This document shows positions 48,230 to 58,437 of a DNA stretch of 64,000 nucleotides, piece after piece. Numbering within the stretch: the stretch's first letter is position 1; each line of letters opens with the position of its first letter. The DNA is from Acinetobacter seifertii (GTDB lineage Bacteria; Pseudomonadota; Gammaproteobacteria; Pseudomonadales; Moraxellaceae). The position numbers and the translations under genes are program-made. The stretch covers positions 2,039,204-2,103,203 of the forward strand of contig NZ_KB851200.1 of the NCBI RefSeq assembly GCF_000368065.1, written 5' to 3'. Under the pieces are notes generated by a model, which did no database searches, was not told the DNA's origin, and saw nothing but the letters and a program-made list of their open reading frames with translations.

Positions 48230-49777
48230 ATGTCCAGTCAGAGTCAAGTAGAAGGTCTACAATTTCCAATACATGCTTCAACAAAAAAGCAAAGTACTTC
48301 TCGCACAGGCCAAGAGATTTTGTCAGAAGCTTTATCTATTGTAGATAATAAAACTGCTCAACAGATTTTGACTGAAAAAAACTGGCGGAAAAATTATCCA
48401 ACATACTTTAAATCGCTTGTTCAGCATGGACTCTCTAATAACAACAATCCGATTACCATTGCAAAACAGGGTTTGCATAAGGCTCATCATCTTTTTGATT
48501 TTTTTAGAGATGGCAAACATTACCTTTTAAAAGATGCTCTTCGTATTCCTGCGTCTGCACCTTTAAATACAGTAAAGTTCAAAGGCGAAAGTGAATCGGC
48601 ACCGGAATGGTATGTTCCATATAAAGGCCAGAAACTCAGTGGACAAAGTCTCCTTGACCAAATTCAAAAATGGGAAAATGCAGGAATTATTGAACCAAGC
48701 CATGCAAACGCATTGCGTGAAGCTATCGCACATCCTGAATGGTTTGATTTATCAGATCGTACTATGGTGTTGTTTGGTGCAGCCTCAGAAGCGGGTCCCT
48801 TACCTTGGCTGGCAAAATGGAAAGCTAATATTATTGCAATAGACTTACCAAATTCACGAGTGTGGGGCAAAATCTTAAATACGATTAAAAATGGAAATGC
48901 AACGCTTATTGCCCCTACGATTGAATCAGTTGACTCGTCAGCAAAAGCATCCGAGTTAAGAGATAAATTAGGTGCCAATTTACTGACTCAACTTCCAGAA
49001 ATTGCACAGTGGTTAGTTCAATTTCCACAAAAGTTAGATTTAGCTGCTATTGCGTATTTAGACGGTGAAAAACATGTCCGTGTTTCAATGGCAATGGATA
49101 GTATTATGCAATATGTGAGTGAACATAAATTAGATACCAGCTTAATGTTCATGTGTACTCCAACCGATGTTTACGCAGTACCTCAAGAAGTTGCAGAAGC
49201 AGCTCAAGAGAAATTTAAATCTCGTTCACAACTACAGAAAATGGCTGCGAAAGGGGTTTCTGCTCTTTCACTTAAACGTTTTTTCCAAGCACCTTATCAA
49301 GATTTAATTACCAGTGAGAATGGTAAAACTTATGGCATTGCAGACTGCTTAGTAGTTGAACAAGGGCCAAACTATGCTTTGGCAAAACGCATTCAACAAT
49401 GGCGTGCAACACTTGCTCGTCATCAAGGCCAACGTGTAAGTATTAATATTGCTCCGTCTACCACAACTCACTCGGTGACCAAAAACCCACTACTTAAAGC
49501 AGCATTTAATGGTGCCGAACTTTTTGACGTTGAAGCATTCAGCCCTGAAACGACCAATGCGATTATGGCAGCGCTATGGATTCATGACTTAAGAAGTGAG
49601 TCCTCTGTAGCAAACCCAGAAACTGTACTTGATCATCCGCTTGAACTCATGATGGAAGGTGCCAATCACGGTGGTCTATGGCGTGTGGCTTATTTAGCCC
49701 GTACAGCTCTGCCTTTTGCTGCTATTTACGGTTTTGCAGCAGAGAAACTTCCTTTTAAGAAATTCTCTAAAAAATAA
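48230..49777 (+). CDS. Conserved hypothetical protein with Rossmann-like region, 515 aa
   Basis: Not recognised. ATG 48230 is chosen for GAG seven bases upstream; a GTG at 48218 is less likely. Seen: a central nucleotide-binding-like MVLFGAASEAGPLPWLAKW followed by IIAIDLPNS (strand, glycine loop, helix, acidic strand end), a region DGEKHVRVSMAMDSIMQYV, and a C-terminal hydrophobic LARTALPFAAIYGFAAEKL with a basic tail KKFSKK, maybe membrane-associated. No signal peptide. It stands alone, followed by a strong terminator. A redox or sugar-nucleotide enzyme is conceivable but unsupported. Confidence 0.75.
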   Translation: MSSQSQVEGLQFPIHASTKKQSTSRTGQEILSEALSIVDNKTAQQILTEKNWRKNYPTYFKSLVQHGLSNNNNPITIAKQGLHKAHHLFDFFRDGKHYLLKDALRIPASAPLNTVKFKGESESAPEWYVPYKGQKLSGQSLLDQIQKWENAGIIEPSHANALREAIAHPEWFDLSDRTMVLFGAASEAGPLPWLAKWKANIIAIDLPNSRVWGKILNTIKNGNATLIAPTIESVDSSAKASELRDKLGANLLTQLPEIAQWLVQFPQKLDLAAIAYLDGEKHVRVSMAMDSIMQYVSEHKLDTSLMFMCTPTDVYAVPQEVAEAAQEKFKSRSQLQKMAAKGVSALSLKRFFQAPYQDLITSENGKTYGIADCLVVEQGPNYALAKRIQQWRATLARHQGQRVSINIAPSTTTHSVTKNPLLKAAFNGAELFDVEAFSPETTNAIMAALWIHDLRSESSVANPETVLDHPLELMMEGANHGGLWRVAYLARTALPFAAIYGFAAEKLPFKKFSKK

Positions 49778-49784
49778 TGAAATT

Positions 49785-49816
49785 AAAAGCCCAATTTTCG
49801 AATTGGGCTTTTTTTA
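49785..49816. terminator. Bidirectional terminator with TTCG loop
   Basis: Stem AAAAGCCCAATT / AATTGGGCTTTT, loop TTCG; shared by the 515-aa gene and the convergent dsdA. Confidence 0.96.
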
Positions 49817-49822
49817 ATCTAA

Positions 49823-51157
49823 TTATTTGTTTTGACTATAAGTTAAATACTTTTGCATTTCATCCGGTGGCACCATACCACCACCAGTCGCCCAGACCAC
49901 ATGTGTTGCCTGCTTTAACTTCTCTGCAGACAATTGATGCAAAGCTAAATAATCAGGAGTAGTTTGCACATAATATGACCCCATCATGCCAGCCGCTGCT
50001 GAAGGCTCAACTTGAATATTTTCCGTTTGATTTAAAAGTGCAATCAGCTCATATAAACGTTCATCATGAATCGTGTAGTAACCATCAATTAACTGTTCCA
50101 TAGCTCGCCCTACGAATCCAGAAGCACGACCAACAGCTAACCCATCTGCAGCAGTAATGTTATCTAAACCAATATCATTTACTGAAATCTCATCGTGCAG
50201 TCCTGTATGCACACCCAATAACATACAAGGTGAATGCGTGGGTTCTGCAAAGATACAATGTACATGCTCGCCAAAAGCAAGTTTAAGCCCAAAACTCACG
50301 CCACCGGGACCACCACCTACGCCACAAGGTAAATAAACAAATAATGGATGTTCATCATCGACTTTTATCTGCTTTTGCTTACACTGCTGTTTTAAACGTA
50401 ACCCCGCAACGGCATAACCTAAAAATAATGTTATTGAATTTTCATCGTCAATAAAAAAGCAATTTGGATCTTGTTCTGCAGCTTTACGTCCCTGCTCTAC
50501 AGCAACCCCATAATCACTGTCATACTCAACCACGTTAACGCCCAATGAACGCAATTTATCCTTTTTCCATTGCCTTGCATCGGCAGACATATGCACTGTC
50601 ACTCTAAAGCCGAGCTTCGCACTCATAATACCAATAGATAAACCAAGATTACCTGTAGAGCCTACTGCAATTTGATATTTGGAAAAAAATGTCCGAAATG
50701 CATCTTGGTCGAGTTTACTGTAATCGTCTTCTAACTTAAGAAGCCCTGCCTCAATTGCTAGTTTTTCAGCATGAGCCAAAACTTCATAAATACCACCACG
50801 TGCTTTAATTGAACCTGAAATCGGTAAATGACTATCTTTTTTAAGCCAAAGGCTGCCTGTAAGTTCCTTTTGCTCTTTTACAGATAGGGCGTGTTGCATA
50901 TTTGCAATTTCAACTAACTCGGATTCAATTTTTCCGTGTTGCGTTTGAGTTTCAGGAAAGACTTTTACCAAGTAAGGAGCAAAACGGTCTAGCCTAGCCT
51001 CGGCGTCTTTTACATCTTGCTCGCTAAGACCAACTTTCGCGAGTGCATCTTTTAAAGGATAACGATTCGGGTTAAACCAAAATGTTTCTTGGTAATCTTG
51101 TAATGTTTGAATGAGTGGGAATTGTTGTTTTAGCTGATCAAGTTGAACCGTTTTCAT
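49823..51157 (-). CDS. dsdA: D-serine ammonia-lyase
   Basis: PLP enzyme deaminating D-serine to pyruvate and ammonia. Seen: PLP lysine in [16 protein letters not shown]-phosphate loop [13 protein letters not shown] (partly), and [15 protein letters not shown] [17 protein letters not shown] 51157 has AAGG seven bases upstream and gives 444 aa, close to E. coli DsdA (442). dsdC and dsdX, the usual regulator and transporter, are absent, so control is unknown. Confidence 0.95.
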   Translation of the reverse strand: MKTVQLDQLKQQFPLIQTLQDYQETFWFNPNRYPLKDALAKVGLSEQDVKDAEARLDRFAPYLVKVFPETQTQHGKIESELVEIANMQHALSVKEQKELTGSLWLKKDSHLPISGSIKARGGIYEVLAHAEKLAIEAGLLKLEDDYSKLDQDAFRTFFSKYQIAVGSTGNLGLSIGIMSAKLGFRVTVHMSADARQWKKDKLRSLGVNVVEYDSDYGVAVEQGRKAAEQDPNCFFIDDENSITLFLGYAVAGLRLKQQCKQKQIKVDDEHPLFVYLPCGVGGGPGGVSFGLKLAFGEHVHCIFAEPTHSPCMLLGVHTGLHDEISVNDIGLDNITAADGLAVGRASGFVGRAMEQLIDGYYTIHDERLYELIALLNQTENIQVEPSAAAGMMGSYYVQTTPDYLALHQLSAEKLKQATHVVWATGGGMVPPDEMQKYLTYSQNK

Positions 51158-51273
51158 CCTATATCCTTTCATCAATTTTTTGAGCTAGTCACACAGCAAT
51201 AAGTATTTGCAATAATCATTCATTCTTTACTGAATTTATCTGAAAAAAGCGATCTTTTTTTAAATATGCCAAT

Positions 51274-51302
51274 AAAAAAGCCACTAATAATAGTGGCTTT
51301 TT
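51274..51302 (-). terminator. Intrinsic terminator of the phosphate transporter gene
   Basis: Stem AAAAAGCCACTA / TAGTGGCTTTTT, loop ATAA. Confidence 0.93.
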
Positions 51303-51319
51303 AGATTTAAACAGACAAC

Positions 51320-52951
51320 TTAAATGAACTTTAAGAACAACCAATATAAGCCACCTGACAAACAGATGGTCGCAGGTAAAGTAAATATCCAAGCTGATAA
51401 GATTGTTTTAACAGTATTAAAGTTTAGACCAGATTTATTTGCAACCATGGTACCGGCAACAGCACTGTTTAAAACATGTGTAGTTGAAACTGGCATACCT
51501 AAACCATCTGCTGCTGCAATTGTACTCATTGCAATAAGCTCAGCAGACATACCTTGACCATAAGTCATATGGTTCTTACCAATACGCTCACCTACAGTTA
51601 CCACAATGCGTTTCCAACCGACCATAGTGCCAAGACCAAGCGCTAATGCAACTGCAACTTTCACCCAGTTTGGAATGTACTGTAAGAATGAATCCAAGCT
51701 ACCACGATAATCTTTTACAAGCTTTTTCTGTGAATCATCCATTTTTGGTAAAGCATCTGCTTTATCCAAACGTTTAAACGTGGTTGTGCTTAAATACATG
51801 TCATTACGAATTTCGCTAATCGCAGCTTCAGGAATATCTTTTAAGTCGCGATAGCTAGAAACACGAGCACCTAAATGGTCAGTCATACTTGCCAATGCAG
51901 GTACAACTTCAGGTGTTTGTTGCTTGGTTTGAATATATTTAGTTAAAACTTCACGCGCTTTTTCATCAGTCAATTCTTGCTGATTATGGTTTAACAAAAC
52001 CGCAGTTTGAGAAGAAAGCTGGTGGAATGATTGAACCTGTTGTGTATCTAGGTTTTTATTAATTGAATAAGCTAATGGTACTAAACCAACCAAAATAAGC
52101 ATGATGAGTCCCATACCTTTTTGGCCGTCATTTGAACCATGTGCAAAACTTACACCTGTGCAGGTAAAGATTAAAATTGCACGAATGATTGCTGGTGGTG
52201 GCTTATTACCTTCAGGTGGCTGAAATAATTCTAATTGGCGTTTAAAAATAGTTTTAACCAACAAGAATAAGATTGCTGCAAAAGCAAAACCAATTAAAGG
52301 TGAAAATAATAATGCCTTACCTACTTTAATCACCTGATCCATATCTACACCACTGGTCGTTACGCCAGTTGATGCACTCAATAGATGGTTCATAATACCC
52401 ACGCCCAAGATTGAACCAATCAAGGTGTGAGAGCTAGAAGCTGGGATTCCTAAGAACCAAGTACCAAGGTTCCAAAGAATTGCAGCGATTAACAATGCAA
52501 AAACCATTGCAAAGCCAGCACCGCTACCCATATTCATGATAAGTTCAACAGGAAGCAATGCAATGATGCCATAAGCAACAGCACCACTTGCGACCATTAC
52601 CCCAAGGAAATTACAAAAACCAGCCCACATGACTGCAACTGGTGCCGGCAATGCATTTGTATAAATGACCGTTGCAACTGCATTGGCAGTGTCGTGGAAA
52701 CCATTTACAAATTCAAAGCCCAATGCAATGAAAAGCGCAGTAGATAAAAGAATAACCGAATAAAGGCTCAAAGGTGGAACATGCGCTAAATCAGCACTAA
52801 CCTGAAACCCAATATAAATAAGTGTTGCAACAATAATCGTCAGAAACACCGGCATAAAAAATTTCGGTGTTGGGACGTGTACATTCGTCGATTTTGCTTG
52901 CAGGTTTGCCGCAAGTTTTGAATCCGAAACAGGGGGTAGATTAGAATTCAT
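51320..52951 (-). CDS. pitA: Inorganic phosphate transporter, Pit family
   Basis: Low-affinity metal-phosphate:proton symporter in the inner membrane. Seen: two inverted PD001131-like repeats, GFEFVNGFHDTANAVATVIYT and a C-terminal AAADGLGMPVSTTHVLNSAVAGTM region, with about ten hydrophobic segments and a polar cytosolic insert at about residues 300-420. 543 aa, longer than E. coli PitA (499). A Pho-box-like site lies 49 bp upstream. The symbol is by family; pit could be another paralogue. Confidence 0.93.
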   Translation of the reverse strand: MNSNLPPVSDSKLAANLQAKSTNVHVPTPKFFMPVFLTIIVATLIYIGFQVSADLAHVPPLSLYSVILLSTALFIALGFEFVNGFHDTANAVATVIYTNALPAPVAVMWAGFCNFLGVMVASGAVAYGIIALLPVELIMNMGSGAGFAMVFALLIAAILWNLGTWFLGIPASSSHTLIGSILGVGIMNHLLSASTGVTTSGVDMDQVIKVGKALLFSPLIGFAFAAILFLLVKTIFKRQLELFQPPEGNKPPPAIIRAILIFTCTGVSFAHGSNDGQKGMGLIMLILVGLVPLAYSINKNLDTQQVQSFHQLSSQTAVLLNHNQQELTDEKAREVLTKYIQTKQQTPEVVPALASMTDHLGARVSSYRDLKDIPEAAISEIRNDMYLSTTTFKRLDKADALPKMDDSQKKLVKDYRGSLDSFLQYIPNWVKVAVALALGLGTMVGWKRIVVTVGERIGKNHMTYGQGMSAELIAMSTIAAADGLGMPVSTTHVLNSAVAGTMVANKSGLNFNTVKTILSAWIFTLPATICLSGGLYWLFLKFI

Positions 52952-52999
52952 GCAGACGGTAAGAGGATAATAAAATCCTCTGTATTCTTAAATTAAATT

Positions 53000-53017
53000 A
53001 TGACAATTATATGACAA
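53000..53017 (-). promoter_or_regulatory. Pho-box-like site upstream of pitA
   Basis: Minus strand TTGTCATATAATTGTCAT matches the PhoB box CTGTCATAWAWCTGTCAT in both TGTCA half-sites, spaced 11 bp; 16 of 18 positions agree with one form of the consensus. Confidence 0.55.
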
Positions 53018-53227
53018 AGAGCCGCCTGATGAAGTCAATTTTTTATATTTTGACCTCATTTGATGCACCTTTCCTCGCTATTTTTTATTTTTTTATTAAA
53101 ATACAATAAGTTAAATCATTATTTACGAACTCCTTTTGTGCTTATTTTTACAGCAAAAAAATAAATAAAATGACCCATATGTTTATTTTTCATACAAAGC
53201 AATTGTAATATTTCGGCATATTGGGCA

Positions 53228-53271
53228 TGAAATATTTCAATATCATGATCATTTGATGAATATTTCATGAA
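53228..53271. promoter_or_regulatory. TGAA/TTCA palindrome cluster upstream of metH
   Basis: TGAAATATTTCA at 53228-53239, TGAATATTTCA at 53257-53267 and TTCATGAA at 53264-53271. The known MetR operator is TGAANNTNNTTCA; these have spacings one or two bases shorter, so MetR is plausible only as a guess. Confidence 0.4.
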
Positions 53272-53416
53272 AATTCTTTTGTTTTTGTCATAAAACCGGC
53301 TCTTTTTACTAATTTTTTACTCATCGACTCGTGACCTTCGTAGGTCATCATTTGTGCTGCTATTCTGTTACAATAGCGCCGCATTTTTAAATTCATATAA
53401 AAGATCGGGGTTTTTT

Positions 53417-56400
53417 ATGTCTACGCTTGCCACCCTAAAAGCGCTTCTTGCTAAACGCATTCTGATTATTGATGGTGCCATGGGAACGATGATCCAGCGC
53501 CATAAGTTAGAAGAAGCCGACTACCGTGGTGAGCGTTTTGCCGATTGGGCACATGACTTAAAAGGCAACAACGACCTTTTAGTTTTGACACAACCTCAAA
53601 TCATTCAAGGCATTCATGAAGCTTATCTTGATGCTGGTGCAGATATTATTGAAACCAATAGCTTTAACGGTACGCGTGTTTCAATGTCTGACTACCACAT
53701 GGAAGATCTTGTTCCAGAGATTAACCGTGAAGCAGCACGTTTAGCCAAAGCAGCTTGTGAAAAGTATTCAACTCCAGACAAGCCGCGTTTTGTAGCAGGT
53801 GTACTTGGGCCAACTTCGCGTACTTGTTCAATTTCACCAAATGTAAATGACCCTGCTTTTCGTAACATTACCTTTGATGAACTAAAAGAAAACTATATTG
53901 AAGCGACTCATGCGCTGATTGAAGGCGGTGCAGATATCATTCTGATTGAAACCGTATTTGATACCTTAAACTGTAAAGCTGCGATTTTTGCGGTAAAAGA
54001 AGTCTTTAAACAAATTGGTCATGAATTACCAATCATGATTTCAGGGACCATTACCGATGCATCGGGTCGTACCTTAACAGGTCAAACTGCCGAAGCGTTC
54101 TGGAACTCTGTACGTCATGGTGACTTACTATCGATTGGTTTTAACTGTGCGCTTGGTGCAGATGCAATGCGTCCTCATGTAAAAACTATTTCCGATGTCG
54201 CAGATACGTTTGTTTCAGCACACCCAAATGCAGGCTTACCAAACGCTTTTGGTGAATATGATGAAACACCAGAACAAACTGCTGCATTCTTAAAAGAATT
54301 TGCAGAAAGCGGTTTAATTAATATTACTGGTGGTTGCTGTGGTACCACACCTGATCATATTCGCGCTATTGCTAATGCAGTAAAAGACATTGCACCTCGC
54401 CAAGTTCCTGAAACAGTCCCTGCTTGCCGTTTAAGTGGTTTAGAGCCATTTAATATTTATGATGACTCACTTTTCGTGAACGTGGGTGAACGTACTAACG
54501 TTACAGGTTCGAAAAAATTTTTACGTCTCATTCGTGAAGAAAACTTTGCCGAAGCTTTAGAAGTTGCACAGCAGCAAGTTGAAGCTGGCGCACAAATTAT
54601 TGACATTAACATGGATGAAGGGATGCTCGATTCGCAAAATGCGATGGTGCATTTCTTAAACCTTGTAGCTTCTGAACCAGATATTTCACGTGTGCCGATC
54701 ATGATTGACTCATCAAAATGGGAAATCATTGAAGCTGGCTTAAAATGCGTACAAGGTAAACCCGTTGTTAACTCGATTTCTTTGAAAGAAGGTTATGACG
54801 AGTTTGTCGAAAAAGCTCGCCTGTGCCGTCAATACGGCGCTGCAATTATTGTGATGGCCTTTGATGAAACAGGTCAGGCCGACACTGCTGAACGTAAACG
54901 TGAAATCTGTAAACGTTCTTATGATGTTTTGGTTAACGATGTAGGCTTCCCTGCTGAAGATATTATTTTTGACCCGAACGTATTTGCTGTGGCAACAGGG
55001 ATCGAAGAACACAATAACTATGGCGTCGATTTTATTGAAGCCACAGGTTGGATTAAACAAAACTTACCACATGCCATGATTTCTGGTGGCGTGTCGAACG
55101 TTTCATTCTCGTTCCGCGGTAACGAGCCTGTTCGTGAAGCCATTCACTCTGTCTTCTTGTACCATGCCATCAAGCAAGGCATGACCATGGGTATTGTGAA
55201 TGCTGGTCAAATGGCAATTTATGATGATATTCCAGCCGAGCTAAAAGAAGCTGTTGAAGATGTCATCTTGAACCAAAACCAAGGTGAATCTGGTCAAGCT
55301 GCGACTGAGAAACTGCTTGAAGTCGCTGAAAAATACCGCGGACAAGGCGGTGCTGCCAAAGAAGCCGAGAACCTTGAATGGCGTAATGAGTCAGTCGAAA
55401 AACGTCTTGAATATGCGTTGGTTAAAGGTATTACCACTTACATTGATCAAGATACAGAAGAAGCTCGCCTCAAAGCAAAACGTCCTTTAGATGTAATCGA
55501 AGGCGCTTTGATGGATGGTATGAACGTGGTTGGTGACTTGTTCGGTTCAGGCAAAATGTTCTTACCTCAGGTTGTGAAATCTGCACGTGTTATGAAGCAA
55601 GCTGTGGCTTGGCTCAACCCGTACATTGAAGCTGAAAAAACAGGTAGCCAATCTAAAGGTAAAGTCCTCATGGCAACTGTTAAGGGCGACGTACACGATA
55701 TTGGTAAGAATATTGTTGGCGTAGTACTTGGCTGTAATGGTTACGACATTGTTGACCTTGGCGTGATGGTACCTTGCGAGAAAATCTTGCAAACTGCAAT
55801 TGATGAAAAATGTGACATCATTGGGTTGTCTGGTCTGATTACTCCATCTTTAGATGAGATGGTATTTGTTGCGAAAGAAATGCAACGTAAGGGTTTTAAC
55901 ATTCCTTTATTGATTGGTGGCGCGACTACTTCTAAAGCACACACAGCAGTAAAAATTGACCCTCAGTATCAAAACGATGCAGTGATTTATGTTGCAGATG
56001 CTTCACGTGCTGTAGGTGTTGCAACCACTCTCCTTTCGAAAGAAATGCGTGGAAACTTTATTGCAGAGCATCGTGCTGAATATGCCAAGATCCGTGAGCG
56101 CTTAGCCAATAAACAGCCAAAAGCTGCAAAATTGACTTATAAAGAGTCGGTTGAGAATGGTTTTAAAATTGATGAGAGCTATGTACCACCAAAACCAAAT
56201 CTTTTGGGAACACAAGTCCTCACCAACTACCCGCTTGCAACCCTTGTAGAATATTTTGACTGGACACCATTCTTCATTTCTTGGAGCTTGGCAGGTAAGT
56301 TTCCGAAAATTTTAGAAGATGAAGTGGTGGGTGAAGCGGCAACTGACCTTTACAACCAAGCTCAAGCAATGTTGAAAGATATTATCGACAACAACCGTTT

Positions 56401-57103
56401 TGATGCTCGTGCTGTATTTGGTATGTTCCCTGCTCAGCGCACTGACGCCGACACAGTGAGTGTATTTGATGAAGCTGGCCAAAATGTTACGCATACTTTT
56501 GAGCACTTACGTCAGCAATCTGACAAAGTGACAGGTAAACCAAACTTGTCTTTGGCAGATTACATTCGCGCTGACCGTGAGCAACAAGACTACTTAGGCG
56601 GATTTACTGTATCGATTTTTGGTGCAGAAGAATTGGCAAATGAATACAAAGCTAAAGGTGATGACTACTCTGCAATTTTAGTTCAGTCACTAGCCGACCG
56701 TTTTGCTGAAGCCTTTGCCGAACACTTACATGAACGCATTCGTAAAGAGTTCTGGGGCTATAAAGCTGATGAACAGCTCAGCAATGAAGAACTGATTAAA
56801 GAGAAATATGTCGGTATTCGCCCAGCACCAGGCTACCCTGCTTGCCCTGAGCACTCTGAAAAAGCGGTGTTGTTCGACTGGTTAGGCTCTACCGACAAAA
56901 TCGGCACCAAACTGACTGAACACTTTGCAATGATGCCGCCATCTTCAGTAAGTGGTTTCTATTATTCGCACCCTCAAAGCGAATACTTTAACGTGGGCAA
57001 AATCTCTCAAGACCAACTTGAAGATTATGCAAAACGTAAACGTTGGACACTGGATGAAGCTAAACGTTGGTTAGCGCCGAATTTAGATGATTCGATTGTT
57101 TAA
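53417..57103 (+). CDS. metH: Cobalamin-dependent methionine synthase
   Basis: Transfers methyl from methyltetrahydrofolate to homocysteine through B12. Seen in order: homocysteine domain with zinc ligands (GFNCALGAD about residue 242, [10 protein letters not shown] about 305), pterin domain ([14 protein letters not shown]), B12 cap and binding domain with lower-ligand His in [10 protein letters not shown] near 758, and activation domain with [18 protein letters not shown] 53417 is preceded by GGGG six bases upstream; an upstream in-frame start at 53354 adds 21 residues and is not used. 1228 aa, as in E. coli. A wobble-rich terminator follows. Confidence 0.98.
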   Translation: MSTLATLKALLAKRILIIDGAMGTMIQRHKLEEADYRGERFADWAHDLKGNNDLLVLTQPQIIQGIHEAYLDAGADIIETNSFNGTRVSMSDYHMEDLVPEINREAARLAKAACEKYSTPDKPRFVAGVLGPTSRTCSISPNVNDPAFRNITFDELKENYIEATHALIEGGADIILIETVFDTLNCKAAIFAVKEVFKQIGHELPIMISGTITDASGRTLTGQTAEAFWNSVRHGDLLSIGFNCALGADAMRPHVKTISDVADTFVSAHPNAGLPNAFGEYDETPEQTAAFLKEFAESGLINITGGCCGTTPDHIRAIANAVKDIAPRQVPETVPACRLSGLEPFNIYDDSLFVNVGERTNVTGSKKFLRLIREENFAEALEVAQQQVEAGAQIIDINMDEGMLDSQNAMVHFLNLVASEPDISRVPIMIDSSKWEIIEAGLKCVQGKPVVNSISLKEGYDEFVEKARLCRQYGAAIIVMAFDETGQADTAERKREICKRSYDVLVNDVGFPAEDIIFDPNVFAVATGIEEHNNYGVDFIEATGWIKQNLPHAMISGGVSNVSFSFRGNEPVREAIHSVFLYHAIKQGMTMGIVNAGQMAIYDDIPAELKEAVEDVILNQNQGESGQAATEKLLEVAEKYRGQGGAAKEAENLEWRNESVEKRLEYALVKGITTYIDQDTEEARLKAKRPLDVIEGALMDGMNVVGDLFGSGKMFLPQVVKSARVMKQAVAWLNPYIEAEKTGSQSKGKVLMATVKGDVHDIGKNIVGVVLGCNGYDIVDLGVMVPCEKILQTAIDEKCDIIGLSGLITPSLDEMVFVAKEMQRKGFNIPLLIGGATTSKAHTAVKIDPQYQNDAVIYVADASRAVGVATTLLSKEMRGNFIAEHRAEYAKIRERLANKQPKAAKLTYKESVENGFKIDESYVPPKPNLLGTQVLTNYPLATLVEYFDWTPFFISWSLAGKFPKILEDEVVGEAATDLYNQAQAMLKDIIDNNRFDARAVFGMFPAQRTDADTVSVFDEAGQNVTHTFEHLRQQSDKVTGKPNLSLADYIRADREQQDYLGGFTVSIFGAEELANEYKAKGDDYSAILVQSLADRFAEAFAEHLHERIRKEFWGYKADEQLSNEELIKEKYVGIRPAPGYPACPEHSEKAVLFDWLGSTDKIGTKLTEHFAMMPPSSVSGFYYSHPQSEYFNVGKISQDQLEDYAKRKRWTLDEAKRWLAPNLDDSIV

Positions 57104-57124
57104 ATTTTGAATCATCCTGATTAA

Positions 57125-57166
57125 AAATAGGGCGTGAGGGAAATTCCATCATGCTCTATTTATCTT
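57125..57166 (+). terminator. Likely terminator of metH
   Basis: AAATAGGGCGTGA / TCATGCTCTATTT, 13 pairs including two G-T wobbles, then a T-rich stretch. Confidence 0.65.
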
Positions 57167-57324
57167 TAAAGTTTTTAAAACTAATTTTCTTAAAATTACT
57201 ATAAAAATATATTTTAGATAATTAATGTAACTAAGCTTAATTTTTCTTAGAAAACCACTTTAAATATTACAAATACTATATATATTAATATGTATTATAA
57301 AATTTTATTAATTTGGATATAACA

Positions 57325-57347
57325 ATGAACTTCATTTGGGAAATATC
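57325..57347 (+). pseudogene. 5' end of the gene split by ISAba125 (7 codons and 2 bases)
   Basis: ATG at 57325 with GGA seven bases upstream, then MNFIWEI and the first two bases of a codon. The frame runs into the ATC target duplication and continues after the IS at 58438. Together they give 1104 bp, 367 aa. See the 58438 entry for the rest. Confidence 0.8.
57345..57347. repeat. Target site duplication ATC, left copy
   Basis: Matches ATC at 58435-58437 on the other side of the IS. Shows direct transposition into this site. Confidence 0.85.
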
Positions 57348-58434
57348 GGCGAATTCAAACATGAGGTGCGACAGTTTCAAAAGCCATATGATAATCAACA
57401 AGCTGAGCAAATTTCTCTAATGGTGTAAGCCAATCTAACGCCTTTCTAGGACGAGTATTCAGTGACATGGCAACTTGATTTAAATAATGCTGATCTGCCT
57501 GATTTAAATCAATCCCTTTAGGTAAATATTGCCTAATTAAACCATTCATATTTTCGCATGTGCCTTTTTGCCAGGGTGAATGTGGGTCACAGAAATATAC
57601 ATCTATGCCTAAATCTTCTTCGAGTATTTTATGTTCTGACATCTCACGTCCACGGTCATAGGTCAACGTTTTACGCAGTTCTGCAGGTAAATATTTCAGA
57701 GCTTCAGTTAAAGCCTTGCGCACTGATTCTGCCTTTGCATCAGGTAATGTTGCCAAGATACAGAGCCGTGTATTTCGTTCAATAAGTGTTGCTATCGAAC
57801 TTTTATTGTCTTTACCTTTAATTAAATCAGCTTCCCAATGACCCGGTATTTTTCTTTCTTGAACTTCGGCTGGGCGCTCATGAATAGTTTTAATATCCTG
57901 TAATATAGAATCTTTTTTAGGTTCACCGTTAGCTTTTCGCTTTTTATTTTCATGACGTAGACAGGATAATAAGTCTTTTTTCAACTCACCCTTGGGTAAT
58001 GCTCGTATCGTTGAATAAATCGTTGTATGGCTTACATTCATTGTTTGATCCAAATCAGGAAATGTCTTTAAACGCTTTGCTATTTGCTGAGGAGACCATA
58101 AACAACGGATCGCTTCAACAATAAATTTCCAGAGGATTGAATCGATTTTGAGTTTTCTGTGACCACGTCTACGTCTAGCAAAAGTGTTATCAGAAGCATA
58201 TTGAGCTTGATAAACGTCATTGATGCTATTTCTTTTAAGCTCACGATAGATCGTACTAGGATGTCTTTTAATAAGTTCAGCAAATTTTCTGGCTGAAAAG
58301 CCTTCTTTTCTTGACTCAAGCATTAATGCAGTACGATCTTCAAAGTTAAGATGATGGTATGACAATTTTATATACTCCATAAACCCTTTAAATTAATTAG
58401 GTGGTTTATGTCGCACTTCAAGTTTTACTCTGCC
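57348..58434 (-). mobile_element. ISAba125 (IS30 family), complete copy
   Basis: 1087 bp, the known ISAba125 length. Ends are imperfect 26-bp inverted repeats starting GGC (20 of 26 match): left 57348-57373, right 58409-58434. The element is flanked by exact 3-bp direct repeats ATC (57345-57347 and 58435-58437), the target duplication expected for IS30-family transposition. It carries one transposase gene and has no passenger gene. It interrupts an AT-rich gene near its start. Confidence 0.95.
57355..58380 (-). CDS. IS30 family transposase of ISAba125
   Basis: DDE transposase. Seen: N-terminal helix-turn-helix SARKFAELIKRHPSTIYRELKRNS, and catalytic triad D in GHWEADLIKGK, D in LTYDRGREMSEH, and E in SPWQKGTCENMNGLIRQYLP. 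341 aa. The stop codon lies inside the left inverted repeat and the ATG is 54 bp from the right end. Intact and presumably active. Confidence 0.95.
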   Translation of the reverse strand: MEYIKLSYHHLNFEDRTALMLESRKEGFSARKFAELIKRHPSTIYRELKRNSINDVYQAQYASDNTFARRRRGHRKLKIDSILWKFIVEAIRCLWSPQQIAKRLKTFPDLDQTMNVSHTTIYSTIRALPKGELKKDLLSCLRHENKKRKANGEPKKDSILQDIKTIHERPAEVQERKIPGHWEADLIKGKDNKSSIATLIERNTRLCILATLPDAKAESVRKALTEALKYLPAELRKTLTYDRGREMSEHKILEEDLGIDVYFCDPHSPWQKGTCENMNGLIRQYLPKGIDLNQADQHYLNQVAMSLNTRPRKALDWLTPLEKFAQLVDYHMAFETVAPHV

Positions 58435-58437
58435 ATC
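58435..58437. repeat. Target site duplication ATC, right copy
   Basis: Right copy of the duplication; see 57345-57347. Confidence 0.85.

Larger units (their letters stand above)
52952..53416. other. 465-bp intergenic region between divergent pitA and metH
   Basis: AT-rich, no ORF. Holds a Pho-box-like site near pitA and a cluster of TGAA/TTCA palindromes before metH, each listed. No cobalamin or SAM riboswitch fold was apparent by eye. Confidence 0.65.

Noticed and set aside
52952..53416. Cobalamin or SAM riboswitch upstream of metH
   Set aside because: No recognisable B12-box or SAM aptamer core could be seen, and these are not expected before metH in this group.
57300..57360. Outward promoter from the left end of ISAba125 (TTGAAT -35 as described before blaNDM-1)
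   Set aside because: The TTGAAT is present on the minus strand, but no acceptable -10 box occurs at 16-18 bases; it would also run antisense into the metH end.
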